A DNA stretch of 64,000 nt from Trochalopteron elliotii. Lineage: Eukaryota > Chordata > Aves > Passeriformes > Leiothrichidae. The notes beneath the pieces were generated by a model. That model was not told where the DNA came from. It did not search any database and worked only from the letters and a program-made list of their open reading frames with translations. Below are positions 12,721 to 23,600 of this stretch, piece after piece (positions within the stretch are counted from its first letter, which is position 1; every line of letters starts with the position of its first letter). Position numbers and translations under genes: made by a program. The stretch spans positions 372,001-436,000 of the forward strand of contig JANPWX010000126.1 of NCBI GenBank assembly GCA_024734555.1, given 5' to 3'.

Positions 12721-14756
12721 AGGGCTGCCTTCAAAGCAGGGAGACTCCCAGCAAATCAGATGGAACGGCAGTGGAGCAGCAGCGTGGGACCTGCATCACA
12801 TTAGCACAGGTTACTGCTGCTGGCAAGGGGGATGGAGCATTTGGTCCTGGCTGGCTCAGCAGGAGGCAGGCTGGGCTTGGAAAGAAAGGGGGGGTTGCCC
12901 AAATCCACAGAGTTGGTTTCACACAGATTCACAACACCTCATCCCTCAAGCAGAGGAAAGGTCTCCTCCCACACAACTTTCCCCTCTCTCCTTAGCAGCA
13001 GTGCCTGCTTTCAAGAAGACAAAAGCAGCCTGGGAAGGCAATGGATAGTGGAGGTTAAACCTGCACCTTCTGCAGCCCAGAGACCCTCAGAGGACCCTGG
13101 GGAAGTAACTGGACTGTTCACCCACAGCCTCTTCCATGGGACAGTTGAACAGTGAATGTCAACCACCCCACAGCCTCAGGAGAGGCACCTCAGAGCACCG
13201 TGGGGTGAGTGGTCCTGAGAGAAAACTCAAGTGGCCTGCAAGTCCCAGGGTGAACTCCTGCACTGGAATACTGGCACTGAGCCTCACATTTGTTATTGTG
13301 TCAGAATGTAATTGCTTCTCCTCATCACCCTTTCACCCTGGATCCCATGGGCTGGGTCTATGTAAGTTTGTACTCATGAAGGTCATGGTTCTGCTAGTGG
13401 CATCTTATTTTTGTCTCCAGCTCAGGCAGAGGGCACAGAGCTCTGGGGAAGGATGCCCCACTGCCCTGCCTCCCAGCAGGTGACCTCAGCCCTCCTGCTG
13501 CAGGTGATGACTTTTACCAGCTCTTCTTCCCTAACAAGTCTCACCTCCAAATTGTATCCTCAATCCTTTTGGACACTTCCTGTCTTACGGGAACACAATT
13601 ATCTTCAGGGATGTTTGGAAATTAATAAAGCCTGGGTGATGGCTGGAACACATATGTGCCAGGACCACCACAGCAGCCTCAGGCTCACTCAGTCCTGCCT
13701 TTGGGGATGCTGGCTCCCCAAATCTGTTTGTAACCAATCTGTTACAACCCTGTGGTGAAGAGGCAGGATGTAGAACCCACAAACTGTTCCTCTGCAGAAA
13801 GGAAATGAAAACCAAGCAGAAAAATCTAACCACACACTCCCAAGTTCATCAGGAGACAACCAGAAAGAAGCAAAAAAAAGAAGATCCCTCAAGATGACAG
13901 CAGAGTCTGTGCCACCAGCCTGATTCACACCAACTCCAGGAGGAGCTGCAGGTGCAGAGCACCTCTGAAGACAACGTGTTTTTAGCTTCATAAGTCACTT
14001 AGGAGGTCACAGGAAAGACACCCTACCATTTCCTCCTAAACAAAAAGCCCTTTCAGAATCTGTCAGGATACTGAGTTTTTTCATGACAAAAATTGAGTTA
14101 CATGAAAGTCTCTTCCCCAGAAATGATTCAATGAATTCTGTCTCCACTTCTCTTTTGGTTTTACTGGTGCAAAACAAGAGAAGAACATACCCATCTTCTC
14201 CTAAGCTGTTTGCTGGGTGTATTCAAAATACAGAATATTCTGGCTGATGCTGGAAGTAGGAATCAATGTCTTGTCTCTGTTCTGCAGAGGGTGGTTTCTC
14301 TCAGAGCCCAGCAAGAATATGCACATTTATAACTTGAAACTCATTCTCTGGAAGAGTCCTCCATGCTTTGTTTAAAATTCATTGTTTCTTGTAAAGCCAT
14401 TCGCTAGAATATTAATAGAAGGAAAATATGTAAAAGGAAGAAATGCAGCTGACAGGAATTTGGTTAAAAATTTAAACCAATGTTCCCAGTACTTTTCAAT
14501 TTCTCAGCTCTGGGTTGCGTAATTTTCAATGCACAGGCCCTGGAACAGGCCTGACTTCTAATGCTATTTTGAAAAGAAAAGAGATGATGAATGCTTTGGC
14601 AGATTCTTGATTTCCTTTTCAGCTCACTGTGAAAATATGATTGAAAATGCAAAGACCCCATTAAAAAAAAAAAAAGAGAGGGGATGAAGGACAGAAGATT
14701 ACACAGGAGAAAAGAGCCTGCATTGCCAAAGAGGTCAAAAACTGGATTTCCCTTAA
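12721..14756. other. Non-coding unique DNA, no gene seen
   Basis: Frames up to 115 codons are open by chance and show no domain. The only simple repeat is A13 at 14663-14675, about 80 bases before the CR1 fragment. It is not part of that element, because CR1 elements end in short octamer repeats rather than poly-A. Confidence 0.5.
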
Positions 14757-14830
14757 TAAAAGACTTGGCAGTGCTAGGTTAGCAATGGGACTTGGCGATC
14801 TTACATAAATGATTCTGTGGTTCTGAGTTT
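14757..14830 (+). mobile_element. CR1 LINE, 5'-truncated 3' end
   Basis: The stretch reads cttggcagtgctaggttagc, then 'gggacttggcgatctta', and closes with 'aaatgattctgtggttctg'. This is the characteristic 3' untranslated end of avian CR1 LINEs, including the imperfect double copy of the terminal ATTCTATG-type octamer. About a dozen bases between 'gatctta' and 'aaatgattct' appear to be missing compared with the usual form. Only some 75 bases survive, as expected for a 5'-truncated insertion with no coding capacity. This is the best single clue that the DNA is avian. Confidence 0.8.
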
Positions 14831-17380
14831 GGGTCCAAAGCTACCACAATAAGACCAAAAGGTGCAAAACCCCACTTTCCTTTGGTGGTTCTCCAGGGGG
14901 GTGAGGAGAGCAATTGATAAGACCAGTGGCTTGGAAAATACCTGCAGCTCCTCTCCCACAGCCACCACTGGACTCCACACTGCAGGGGTGAATGATGCCT
15001 GTCCCAGTGACCAACCCATTACAGCATTCAGGTCCTGCATCTAATTGACATACCACTGCATGTATTTTCATTAGACAAAATAAATACATATGATTCTATG
15101 AGTAATATCATTCTGAGTTGCAGAAGAAAAGAAACTGGTGGGGAAGGCAGGAGGGAGAAATGACTGAAGCAGTTATTAACGAGAAACTACCCTGTAATTA
15201 CACAGATTACCATTACCCCATCAAAAGGCAGCAAAACCACACTGAATTAACACCCAAACACTCCCAACAGGCACAAACTATTTCATAGCAGAGCTCTCCT
15301 TACCACAGACCCTGCAAGCAGCAGAAGACTTGGCCTCACAGATGGCATCTGCTCTCTATCCATCCCCTGTTTATCTCAAACCATAATTAAGAAAAACACC
15401 AACAATCAGAGGCCGTCAGCTGCTCCCAGCCCATATTGGAACAGGGCAGGAACAGCTGTGTCACAGCTTTGTACCATTATCCTTCCTCCACCTCCCTAAC
15501 CAGTAACAGCTTCATGAGGAATAGACCTTGCTACACCTGAAATACTTCAAAATAAAGGGATGGCCTGGCTCTGCCTCAGAAGCAGCAAGGAGGGGACAGC
15601 ACCACAGTGAGCTGCCTCACTGGATCTGTTCAGTCACTGCTACTGGTATGAAAAAGTGCAAAGGCTTGATGTGACTGTGTCACACCAAATAAAGCAAAGA
15701 TTCCTCTCAGCCTTTATCCAAGGACAAGCAGTTAACCAAGATCACTGCAGTCCATCTGGGGCTGGAACATGCCCCACAGTAATCAAACTCACCAGTACAG
15801 GCCAGAGGAGGGAATTACCCTCATGGGAACTGCAGCTGCAATTTCAAATGAGCAGAGCCACAACCATCTGCATTGGAGACTTCTTCAGACTTCCAACATC
15901 CCTTCAGCCATCTTTCATCTGCTGTGCAAATCCCCTCCCAGAACTCAGTCCCTTGTAAGAGCACCAGGAAAAATGAACTGTTGAGTGTTGACTTAATGCA
16001 GGGAAAGAGCAGAGCCAAATTCAACACCATCCTCCGTGAAGGGCATGACCAGGGAAGAGCAGATCAAAAGCACTGGGGACCCCATCCAGCACTGCTTTTC
16101 CCCCATTGTCTACCTGAGAGCAAAGCTGAAGACTGCTGCAGCCCTCTGCCTTCTTAGCTCTGGTCCCTCCTGATCTGTGAGCTCTGGCACCTCCTCTCAC
16201 CCATGGCCTGCTGGTAGCACAAGATGAGCACCAAGCAGCAGCAAGGAGCTCATCCATGGAGCACTGGGCCACTCTGTTGGGCAGACAAGGCAGGCACAGC
16301 AGTGCCTCTGAGCTCCCAGTCCTCAGTGTTTGAGCAGTGGCTCACAGGGAGGGCTGGCACCATGCCACAGGAGCAATGTGCAAACTGCAAAAGGAGGTCT
16401 CAGCAGTGAGTAGTGCCACCCTGAGCAATGCTTGGTGGTGTTACTACATGAGTTTCCAGTCATTTCCTTGGTACCTGCCCATGACACCCCAAAATCCTCC
16501 CTGCTGGGCTGGGAGCTGCATGGATGTCAGGGAAATCCTCTCCCCAGACATGGGACTGAACCCAATCCAGATCACCCCTTCTTCCACTCCAACCACATGC
16601 ACAGTCTTGTGCAGAAGGCAAAACACTCTTCATGGAAAACCCAAAAATGGCTACTGCTTTATTTGTGAGCTTGGAGGAATTCCCCACTGGCAGATACTCT
16701 TCCCAGTATGAGGCTTTGCCAGGACAGAGCCCATCCTGCCCAACAGCTCAGCCCCCAGTGCCCAGCAGGGCACAGACAGGATGGGTCCCCAGGTGTCTGT
16801 CTGCATCAGCACAGCAAAGTCTGTACAAACCACAGAGCCATTATCAGGGGTAAAATTAGCTCCTGTTACTGACAGCATCTATCACTCATTCCTACTCTAA
16901 TCTCTGCCAAGGGAAGGATTTACAAGCAACAGTGATGAAAGAGAAAAGGGAAGGGGGAAAAAAAATCAAAGCAATACAGAGGGGAGAAGAAAAAAAATCA
17001 AAGCAAAGATAACAAAAGCATTTGTGAGGCTGGAAGAAACAAACTACATTATATTACAGGGACCAAGGGATCCTTATCATGCCCAGATAAGATTTTCATT
17101 CACTGTGTTGGGAATTATTTTTTTTTAACTGCTTAAGATGATTCAAATACACTGCCAGGTACCTCCAGCTCTATAAGGATTTTCTTTTAGCCATGCAGCA
17201 TTGCAGCTGCTCGTCCTAATAAAAATCCTAGGGAAACACACACACAATGGGAAGCACATCAAAGGGACATAGATGTTGTAAGCATCCTATGGAACAGGTA
17301 TAAGAACTTAAGGTGGGGAAAGATAAAGATCAGATTTTATGTCAGTGTTATACTTTAAGAGGTTTAGTCACCCTTTAAAA
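14831..17380. other. Non-coding unique DNA, no gene seen
   Basis: No gene is recognised. The longest frame is 124 codons (plus, 16337-16711) and carries no recognisable domain. An exact 18-base direct repeat ending in tcaaagcaa occurs at 16957-16974 and 16989-17006 (period 32), next to A-rich sequence. A 'gattctatga' string at 15091-15100 recalls a CR1 terminus, but the sequence before it does not match CR1. Confidence 0.5.
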
Positions 17381-17660
17381 AATGGATTAATTAAAACCTA
17401 TTATTCACAGAATAACCAGTTTTGATGAACTTAACCCTTAGATCAATGGATAGTACACTACTACATAATGTGTATTAGTAAATGATTATCTAATGCAGAC
17501 ATTAATGAGCCATTATGAAGATTATTCTTAAAATACAACCAGAAGAAGAAAGCAAACCACCAATAGTGCTGCTTGTTAGCTCCCAAATAACCTTTGCTTT
17601 ACTTACCCTTAATAAATTCCTTCAGTTATTGGTGGAATTAATCACCACAAACAAATGTAA
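17380..17660. other. AT-rich, homeodomain-motif-rich block
   Basis: Composition shifts sharply to AT. Motifs in about 280 bases include TGATTAT (17483-17489, HOX/PBX-like), ATTAATGAG and several further TAAT cores, with TTAATTA-type strings on both sides. Long CAG/CTG-rich words typical of the neighbouring DNA are missing. This is the appearance of a conserved developmental enhancer, but an ordinary AT-rich patch would also show many TAATs. Confidence 0.25.
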
Positions 17661-18320
17661 CCTGTGAATGCACTATTCTATGAGCTGCTCAGAGGGCAGA
17701 GCCTTCCTTTCCTGAAAAGACACACCTAATACCAGCTCCACTGGAGTCAAAGGCACCTCAGTGACCTCCACCAGCACCACCCAGAAAAACAATCTGATTA
17801 AAATGTGCCTCTTATGCACAGGCCTCAGAACACCTGAGCAATGACTATTAATGGAGCTGTTCAGCAAACCTACCCTATCCTGCTCCTGTAGCCAGGGGAG
17901 AGCCAGCCCTGAGCTTCCAACCTGACTTTGTGTCACATAGCCAACTGCAGCTGCCTGGGGCCTGTCTGAACCAAATAAAGGAGAAACAAAATAGAGTGAA
18001 GGGCCTGCCCTGTCTTTGCAGCTTCACCACAGGCCAGTCTTCCATGAGGTTTCTCCAGCATTGTACAGACTGGTGCCCCTGAACACCCATTTGGATGGGG
18101 ATGCCTGTAGGATATGGGCTAGTGAGAGCTGGGAGGTAGAAAGCAAAGGGCTCACAAAACATATCTGCTGGAGCTCCTGCCATGCAGGGTCTCACAATGA
18201 AGAGTAAAGAGAATGTGGGGCTGTCTGACTACCCAGTAGTGTCCCCCTCATCCCTCTCCCTTCCCTCCTGGCAAAGGGAAGGCATCAACATCTCTCTTGT
18301 AACAACATTGAAATAAATGT
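17661..18320. other. Non-coding unique DNA
   Basis: Nothing recognisable. Frames up to 106 codons (minus, 17875-18195) are open without domain signals. Confidence 0.5.
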
Positions 18321-18329
18321 GTGGAAATT

Positions 18330-18500
18330 ACCCATTTGCAAAGAGAGGTGATATGTATGCATATGTGTGTTGGGAAGTCTAATTTGCATTTCTGGGCCTC
18401 AGAGTGCCCCTAATAGAATTTACAGTGGGTTGTGAAGATTGCCATCCCAGCTAATCAAATATAATAAATAGCTCTGACTGAGCAGATGACTCTCCTACAG
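18330..18500. promoter_or_regulatory. POU/octamer motif cluster
   Basis: Three octamer-like sites fall within 56 bases: ATTTGCAA (18334-18341), the palindrome TATGCATA (18356-18363) and a perfect ATTTGCAT octamer (18382-18389). CTAATCAAATATAATAAATAG-type AT-rich sequence follows. POU-domain proteins (OCT/BRN classes) bind ATTTGCAT and related half-site pairs. The cluster suggests an enhancer active in neural or stem-like tissue, which is inference from motifs alone. Confidence 0.3.
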
Positions 18501-18970
18501 CACTGTGGTTATCAGAGGGATCGGTCTTAATTTGAGACTCCATTCATCAGGCCTGCTAACAGGATTGTGCAGAGAGTGATATTTGACAGAAGTGTTTTGG
18601 AAATTCCTAAATGGAGAGTGTGCATTGAGGGAGACAAGATGGATGTTTCCATTAGGGTGACCGTGCAGGATGTCACAGCAGCCCTGGCTTCCCACCCAGC
18701 AACAAATAACTGACAGACACATGCTATTAAGGTGAATGCAGTGGCCACAGATTCCTTCTTGTTTTCTTTATCTAAAGGAAAATAATGAATTAATTCTAGG
18801 GATTAAGTGTGGCAGCAGCTTGTGCTCCTGGCTGTACATCACAGTGACAAGCAGCTCTGAAGCTCTGCCTGGGGACAGTGGTGAAGGCAGGGGAGACCTG
18901 AGGAACACAGGCACACTTGGGCAGGGAGTCAGCCATGAGCTGCTCCCACAGCCCTGGGCAAAGGGGTTAT
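18501..18970. other. Non-coding DNA between POU cluster and CR1
   Basis: The first 240 bases look like a continuation of the AT-rich motif block upstream. The rest is CAG/CTG-textured unique DNA. The frame at 18736-19140 (plus, 134 codons) runs into the CR1-like repeat and is not considered a gene. Confidence 0.4.
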
Positions 18971-18974
18971 TAAG

Positions 18975-19411
18975 GATCAAAGGGCAGAAAGGACCTCCTG
19001 ATTTAATGATCCATGTACCCTCCAGGTGGAAACATCACAGAATTCCTTTCTGCAAGTTATCACATGTCTCCTTAAAACCAGTTGGGTTTTTAGATCTCAC
19101 CACTCCCACTGGGCACTCACCACTCCGTGTTTTGTCTTGATCTTGACCTGCAAGAATGGTTCTCTACCCTATGTACAAGAAGCAGCAAGAACTCCTCTCA
19201 ACCTTTGTTTTGGTAGCCTGAAGGTCCTTTTAGTCCCTTTAACCTCCACCCACAACATAAACTTCATTTTGCAGGCACACCAAACTGAGCTCACCTTCCT
19301 TGGTCACCTGGGGCAACATCTTACCACAGGTGAGTTAATGCTTGCCCTTCCCCAGCCTTCTCAGGATCCTCCAGACCACTGGAGCTGTCTCCAGTTTGCC
19401 CCCAATCCATA
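18975..19411 (-). mobile_element. Ancient CR1 LINE fragment
   Basis: Read on the plus strand, the segment follows the reverse complement of an old CR1 3' region in order. It starts with an 'agaaaggacctcctgattta' stretch corresponding to the 3' end, then 'ccactcccactgggcactc', then 'cttcattttgcaggcacacc' with 'aaactgagctcac', and finally 'gatcctccagaccactggag' with 'ctgtctccagtttgccccc'. These correspond to the segments that in CR1 read as lists of lead words such as 'aggctaaacaaactgagttc' and 'tccagtttgtccacatcc'. Divergence is high and small indels are evident, so this is an old copy without coding capacity. Boundaries are approximate. Confidence 0.5.
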
Positions 19412-20280
19412 AGGAGAAGTGCAGGAAGACTCATTCAAGCTGGGAAGAGCTGTGATGAAACCAGACCTGTTCGCTGTGAGAAGCTCTCCCACAGCAGATT
19501 GGGCCATTGATAAAGGGTTAATGAAAGACATATTATCACCACCACCACAGACCTGCACAGTTTTTGAGACATGGTTGATAGCAACTTTCAGCACAGAAAC
19601 ATCCCCTTCCATTTTCTAGGAGGAGGATAATGCAAAGCCATTTTCTCCTTCTGTCAACAGCACGGCTGAGGGGCAGATCAGATACAGCAGGCTGATGAAG
19701 GGCAGCGTGAGAAACACCATTCCTGGCCCAGCTGTGCAGCAGGCAGGTACCCAAGTGCCCCACAAAACATCTCAGGGGCTGTGAAGGTTGGTTGCTTCTG
19801 AAAGAACAGGGCAGAAAAGCAGAAAGGAGCAATAAAACCCAAGAATGACCAAGTTGTCTTAGACCTATTCTTCCAGGCAGCACATTTTACCCCAGATTTT
19901 GTAAACAACACGGTAGAAAACGATAAATCACACAGCTAAAGTGACCCCCAGTATTCTTCCCATCTTCCTTCTCTTCATCTGCAGCCATTCCTTTGGCAGA
20001 AACAAAGGGAACATGAAACATGCTGGAAAAGGCTTCTCAGCTCATGCCAGCTTGTTCCACCTTGAATAGCCACAGAGCTGAGAGCTGCTGTCCCAGTGTG
20101 AAACAAGAATCACTGTGGATCCTCTTCAGAGACAACCCCATGCTAAAGGGACAGAGGGGAGCAGGGGCAGGTCAGTATGGAACAGGAGAAATATATATAA
20201 AAATTAGGTTTTTCTATATATTAAAATATATATATATATAAAAGGAAAGAGGGAAGCTTATTCTGCAAGTCAAAAACAGT
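19412..20280. other. Non-coding DNA with TA-rich simple repeat
   Basis: Unique DNA with no gene seen. It contains a patch of TA repeats at about 20190-20241, whose longest perfect run is (TA)7 at 20227-20240. A frame at 19536-19883 (minus, 115 codons) shows no domain. Confidence 0.5.
20227..20240. repeat. TA dinucleotide microsatellite
   Basis: Seven perfect TA units, with shorter TA runs at 20191-20199 and around 20215-20220. The whole 50-base patch is easily melted. Confidence 0.75.
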
Positions 20281-20284
20281 TTGG

Positions 20285-20530
20285 CATTTCCAAGTTAAAT
20301 AAAAGTGAAGCCTCTGTCCGCATGCTTCATTGTAACACTGTTGCTCTAAATCCCCTTTTATCCCTTTAATTATGCATGGAAAAACCACACGACCTCCCTG
20401 CTCGTCTGCTCAGCCGAGCAGTGGCTCACGGTGCAGAAGGCTCATTATACAGCTTTAGCGGGGCTGAGTGCTCTGAATTATTTAAATCTCCATTAAGCCT
20501 CCACTATGGCATATCTGTGTGATAAACGGA
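20285..20530. other. Enhancer-like motif-rich block
   Basis: The block combines AT-rich cores (TTTAATTATGCAT, TGAATTATTTAAAT) with retained CpGs (ccgcatgc, acacgacc, ctcgtctg, gccgag, tagcgggg) in otherwise CpG-poor DNA. TAATTATGCAT is a homeodomain/POU-type composite. The mixture is like conserved developmental non-coding elements. Conservation is not visible from one sequence. Confidence 0.28.
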
Positions 20531-20689
20531 TCAGGTGCTGCTGGATTTCTCCCCTGGCCAACCTGCTCTCCCTTCTCCTTCCCTCTCCCCCTCTCCTTCC
20601 TCCTGAAAAACTCAGTAGGAAGGGAGATAATTGCCAAGAGGGAAAGAGTTTGCACTCGTGCTAGCAAGTGTTTCGTTGTCATTTAAAAA

Positions 20690-20850
20690 AGGCCAACTGA
20701 GCCAAGTAATAAAGACACTTAATCAGGATTAGCACTAGAGGGCATGGTAAGGTGGTCAATGCATAACTTGTTTAATGGCCATTTTGTTGTTTAAATTAAA
20801 TAAAACTTAAATCATTATGTTTTACTTAAGCAGTGTGAATGCCCTGTCCC
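20690..20850. other. Enhancer-like block with CTCF-like core
   Basis: AT-rich segment with CACTTAATC (NKX-like), GGATTA (OTX/PITX-like) and repeated TTTAAAT/TTAAAT strings around a good CTCF-like core. It sits about 160 bases from the preceding motif-rich block, so the two may form one regulatory unit. This is inference from composition and motifs. Confidence 0.28.
20732..20745 (+). promoter_or_regulatory. CTCF-like motif
   Basis: The 14-mer gcactagagggcat matches CCASYAGRKGGCRS at 12 of 14 positions, including the central AGAGGGC. It has the same orientation as the site at 7977, 12.7 kb upstream. Binding is unproven. Confidence 0.3.
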
Positions 20851-23400
20851 TGTTCCTGCAGCATCACTTCAGCAGCAGAGAGAAGAAATGGTGTATGGCT
20901 GGAGATGGGGCAGTGGAGATGGGGAGGATAAATGTACCCAGAGTGGGGATGATCTAATTTATCCTCCCTATCCCTTTTTCACATGCCCACTGTTCTACAG
21001 GCCAGTGTCATCAGGAGAACAATGGTTCAGGAAAAGCAAGGAGAGGTGGACTGAGGGATCTTAGAGCACAAAGGTGAGGGGTTTGTGGAACAGCCTTCTG
21101 GATCCACAAGTGGGGGAAGAAAAAAAATAATAATCACAGTGAAACAGCAGTCCCTGCAGCTTCCCTGGGAGCAAGGGAGTTCACCCCAGACCAAGGAGAG
21201 GCCCTTAATCCCTGTGAAGTGAAGGGCAAGATCAATCCTCCTTAGAGACAATTTCCTGCTGCCACAGAGCTCTTCAAGCATGAAAGGAAGGGGAAACAGG
21301 AGAAAAACTCTTCATATTGCTATGCAAAACACCTCCTCAAGGCATGGGCAGACCTACCCAACAGCACCCCAAGGGCCATGGCAGGAAAGCTTCAGATTAA
21401 CGCTTTTGTTTTCCTTTATTTCCAACCACTAGGGACAAGTAGGCACGGGTGATACCAAGTCTGGGCACTCTGCAGTCACAAAGTCTGAAAAAGAATTAAC
21501 AGAAGTCTCAGGTAGAAACACTTTCAGAATACTTTTGGATTTGGGGGGGAAAAACCCTTTCAATGAAAAACATTGACAGTGCCAAATATTCCTCCTTGGT
21601 TATCTCAGCACCAGGGAAGAGGAAAGAAAGATCCTTCACTTAGATCCTACCACTGAGGGCAAGATACAGAGAGCTCCTCACCACAGCACACTTGGCTCAC
21701 CAAGAGCTGTGTTACACTGTCACAAGCCACAGGCACCTGTCACCTGAGGTACACACAGCCACACAAACACAACCCAGGAAAACAAACCTCCACAGTCACT
21801 CTACCACAATGGCTGTAAGGGAAGCCATGACCCAAAAATACAGTTGTTGTTGTTATGTCCGAGTCACAATCCCCTACCCCCCAAAAAAGTGAACAGGATT
21901 TAGCTCCTGATCAACCACAGGTTTCCTGAGTGAGCATGAATAAGTCCCAGATCTCCACAGGCTTTGGCTCCTGGGCTGCAAGATGGAGATAAGGGTCCAT
22001 CTGTTCCCCTCTCAGGCTGTGGAAAGGCTGGAGGATCCCGAGGAGCTGTTGGAGGCTGAGATAACTGCCCAGCCTCAGGAAGCACCCGCTGAATGGGGCA
22101 GGAAGCAGGTGGAGACAAGGAGGTGCATTAAGTTATTTATTTATGAAAGCAACTGGAAAATGTGCTGAGGAGAGGGGAAAAAAAAACCTCTTTTGTGTTA
22201 AAAAATAACCTCTGCCTTAAAAAATATTTAAAGGCATCTTATTTTAGAAGTTTCCCTCCATATTTATTTGAGATAAATGGAGGCAGCAGAGTGGCAGCAT
22301 TTTCTTAAGACTTGAGAAATAGATGGCAGGACTCTGGGGACAGGTTTCGCTCATATATCATTCCCTTCCCCTCCCAGTCTCTGGGGGACACGTGTTGCTG
22401 TGACATCTTTTACTAAGATTTACAGAGCAGTCATCCTGTCAGGGATGTGAAGGCAGCCTTGCTGCCACAAAGCTGCTGCCAAACCTGCCCCATGTTCAGG
22501 AGGCAGCAGCTAACCTTGTTTTCAAGCCACAGTTTCTATATACAGAAGCAGCAGAGACAAAGGAAGAGCCCAGTCTGCCCCACTTCTTTTGCAAGGGGAC
22601 TATTTGCTGTCTACTTACAGCACCAGTGTTTTAAACTGGTATTTATTTTGCTGCCCTGGCAGTGCTTATTTCTTCAAGATGCAGGAAAGTGATTAGAGCT
22701 GGGCATCCTGTTCCTGGCTCTGCTCCTGGTTCCCTCTGGGTTACCTTTGGGGATGGTGTGGGGGAAGCCTGACCTCAGTGGCAGTGCTGGGGCTGCCTTT
22801 GCTCTCCCTCCATGCCTCAGTTTATCACACTCTTGCCAACTCCCATCTGTATTTTTAAAAACAGCATGAGTCAGGCATGAGTCAAAGTCTTAAAATGTGA
22901 GGAACTGGCTTTAAATTCAGGCTGCATCTTAAGGAGGAAGGTGCCAAATTTTTGTGTTTGTGAAATCTCCAGCATTGACCTCTAGGTGCTTCTTTTAAAA
23001 GTCTGAGATTGATAGTAACTATATAATATTTACAAGCATGAATCATCTCAGTTTGCACAATATGTTTTCCCTTTGGCTGACAACTCTCAAACTAACTTGA
23101 CTGTATCAGGACAACCTTTGCCAGGCAAAAAGGCACTGTCTCCCATGAGCAATAAAGCCAGCATAATATTAGGCCAGAAAGGGAACTCAGGCCTCAGGGC
23201 TGCAATGGGTGCCTCCAGTGACTGTCCAGACCAAGGCTCAGGGGCTCAGCCAAGGGGAGGGGATGCCTCAGCACCCCCAGTGCCCCATCCATCCTCCTGG
23301 GCAACCACCGTGCCCATGTGCTGCTCCAACTTCCAGAGACTGATCACAAGCAAATGCCTGTGAGATGGATACCCAGAGAAAGTTCAGTATTAAAAGAAAA
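20851..23400. other. Non-coding unique DNA, no gene seen
   Basis: Frames stay under 100 codons and show no domain. Landmarks are the MIR-like scrap near 22 kb, an AT-rich interval at 22160-22290 with a small imperfect hairpin at 22256-22282 (ctccat arm against atggag), and CAG/CTG-textured DNA elsewhere. A 'tgcctcagttt' word near 22815 recalls MIR but is too short to call. Confidence 0.5.
21945..22045 (+). repeat. MIR-like SINE scrap
   Basis: The order 'ctccacagg', 'tttggctcctg', 'gcaagatggagataagg' and 'ctctcaggctgtggaaagg' parallels the MIR core stretch that normally reads through a 'cctcagtttcctcatctg' segment, 'aaaatggggataa' and a 'ctcagggttgttgtgagga' segment. It is diverged and seen by eye only. 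It may belong to another old SINE or L3-type repeat. Confidence 0.3.
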
Positions 23401-23600
23401 CCACTATCAGTTTCTAATGCAATTAACAGCCCCCTGCCAAGAGAGCCAGTAAGAGCACTTCATCAGACCATTATAACCCTGGAGGGTATAGAGAGGCTGC
23501 CACGGTAACTCCTTTAATTGCCCTTAATGTTTCATTAAACACAATTACATTTAAACCTAAACTGTGCCATTTGTTGTGGTTTTAATTAGACAAAGGGCAA
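23400..23600. other. Enhancer-like AT-rich block
   Basis: Dense short homeodomain-type cores (CAATTAAC, TTTAATTGCC, CATTAAAC, CAATTACATTTAA, TTTTAATTAG) lie in about 200 bases, with a retained CpG at 'cacggtaac'. No frame of interest overlaps. The appearance is that of a conserved non-coding element, with no direct evidence of conservation. Confidence 0.27.

Noticed and set aside
15085..15102. Second CR1 terminus suggested by 'gattctatga'
   Set aside because: The sequence upstream does not follow the CR1 3' end, unlike the fragment 260 bases earlier. A 10-base match is expected by chance.
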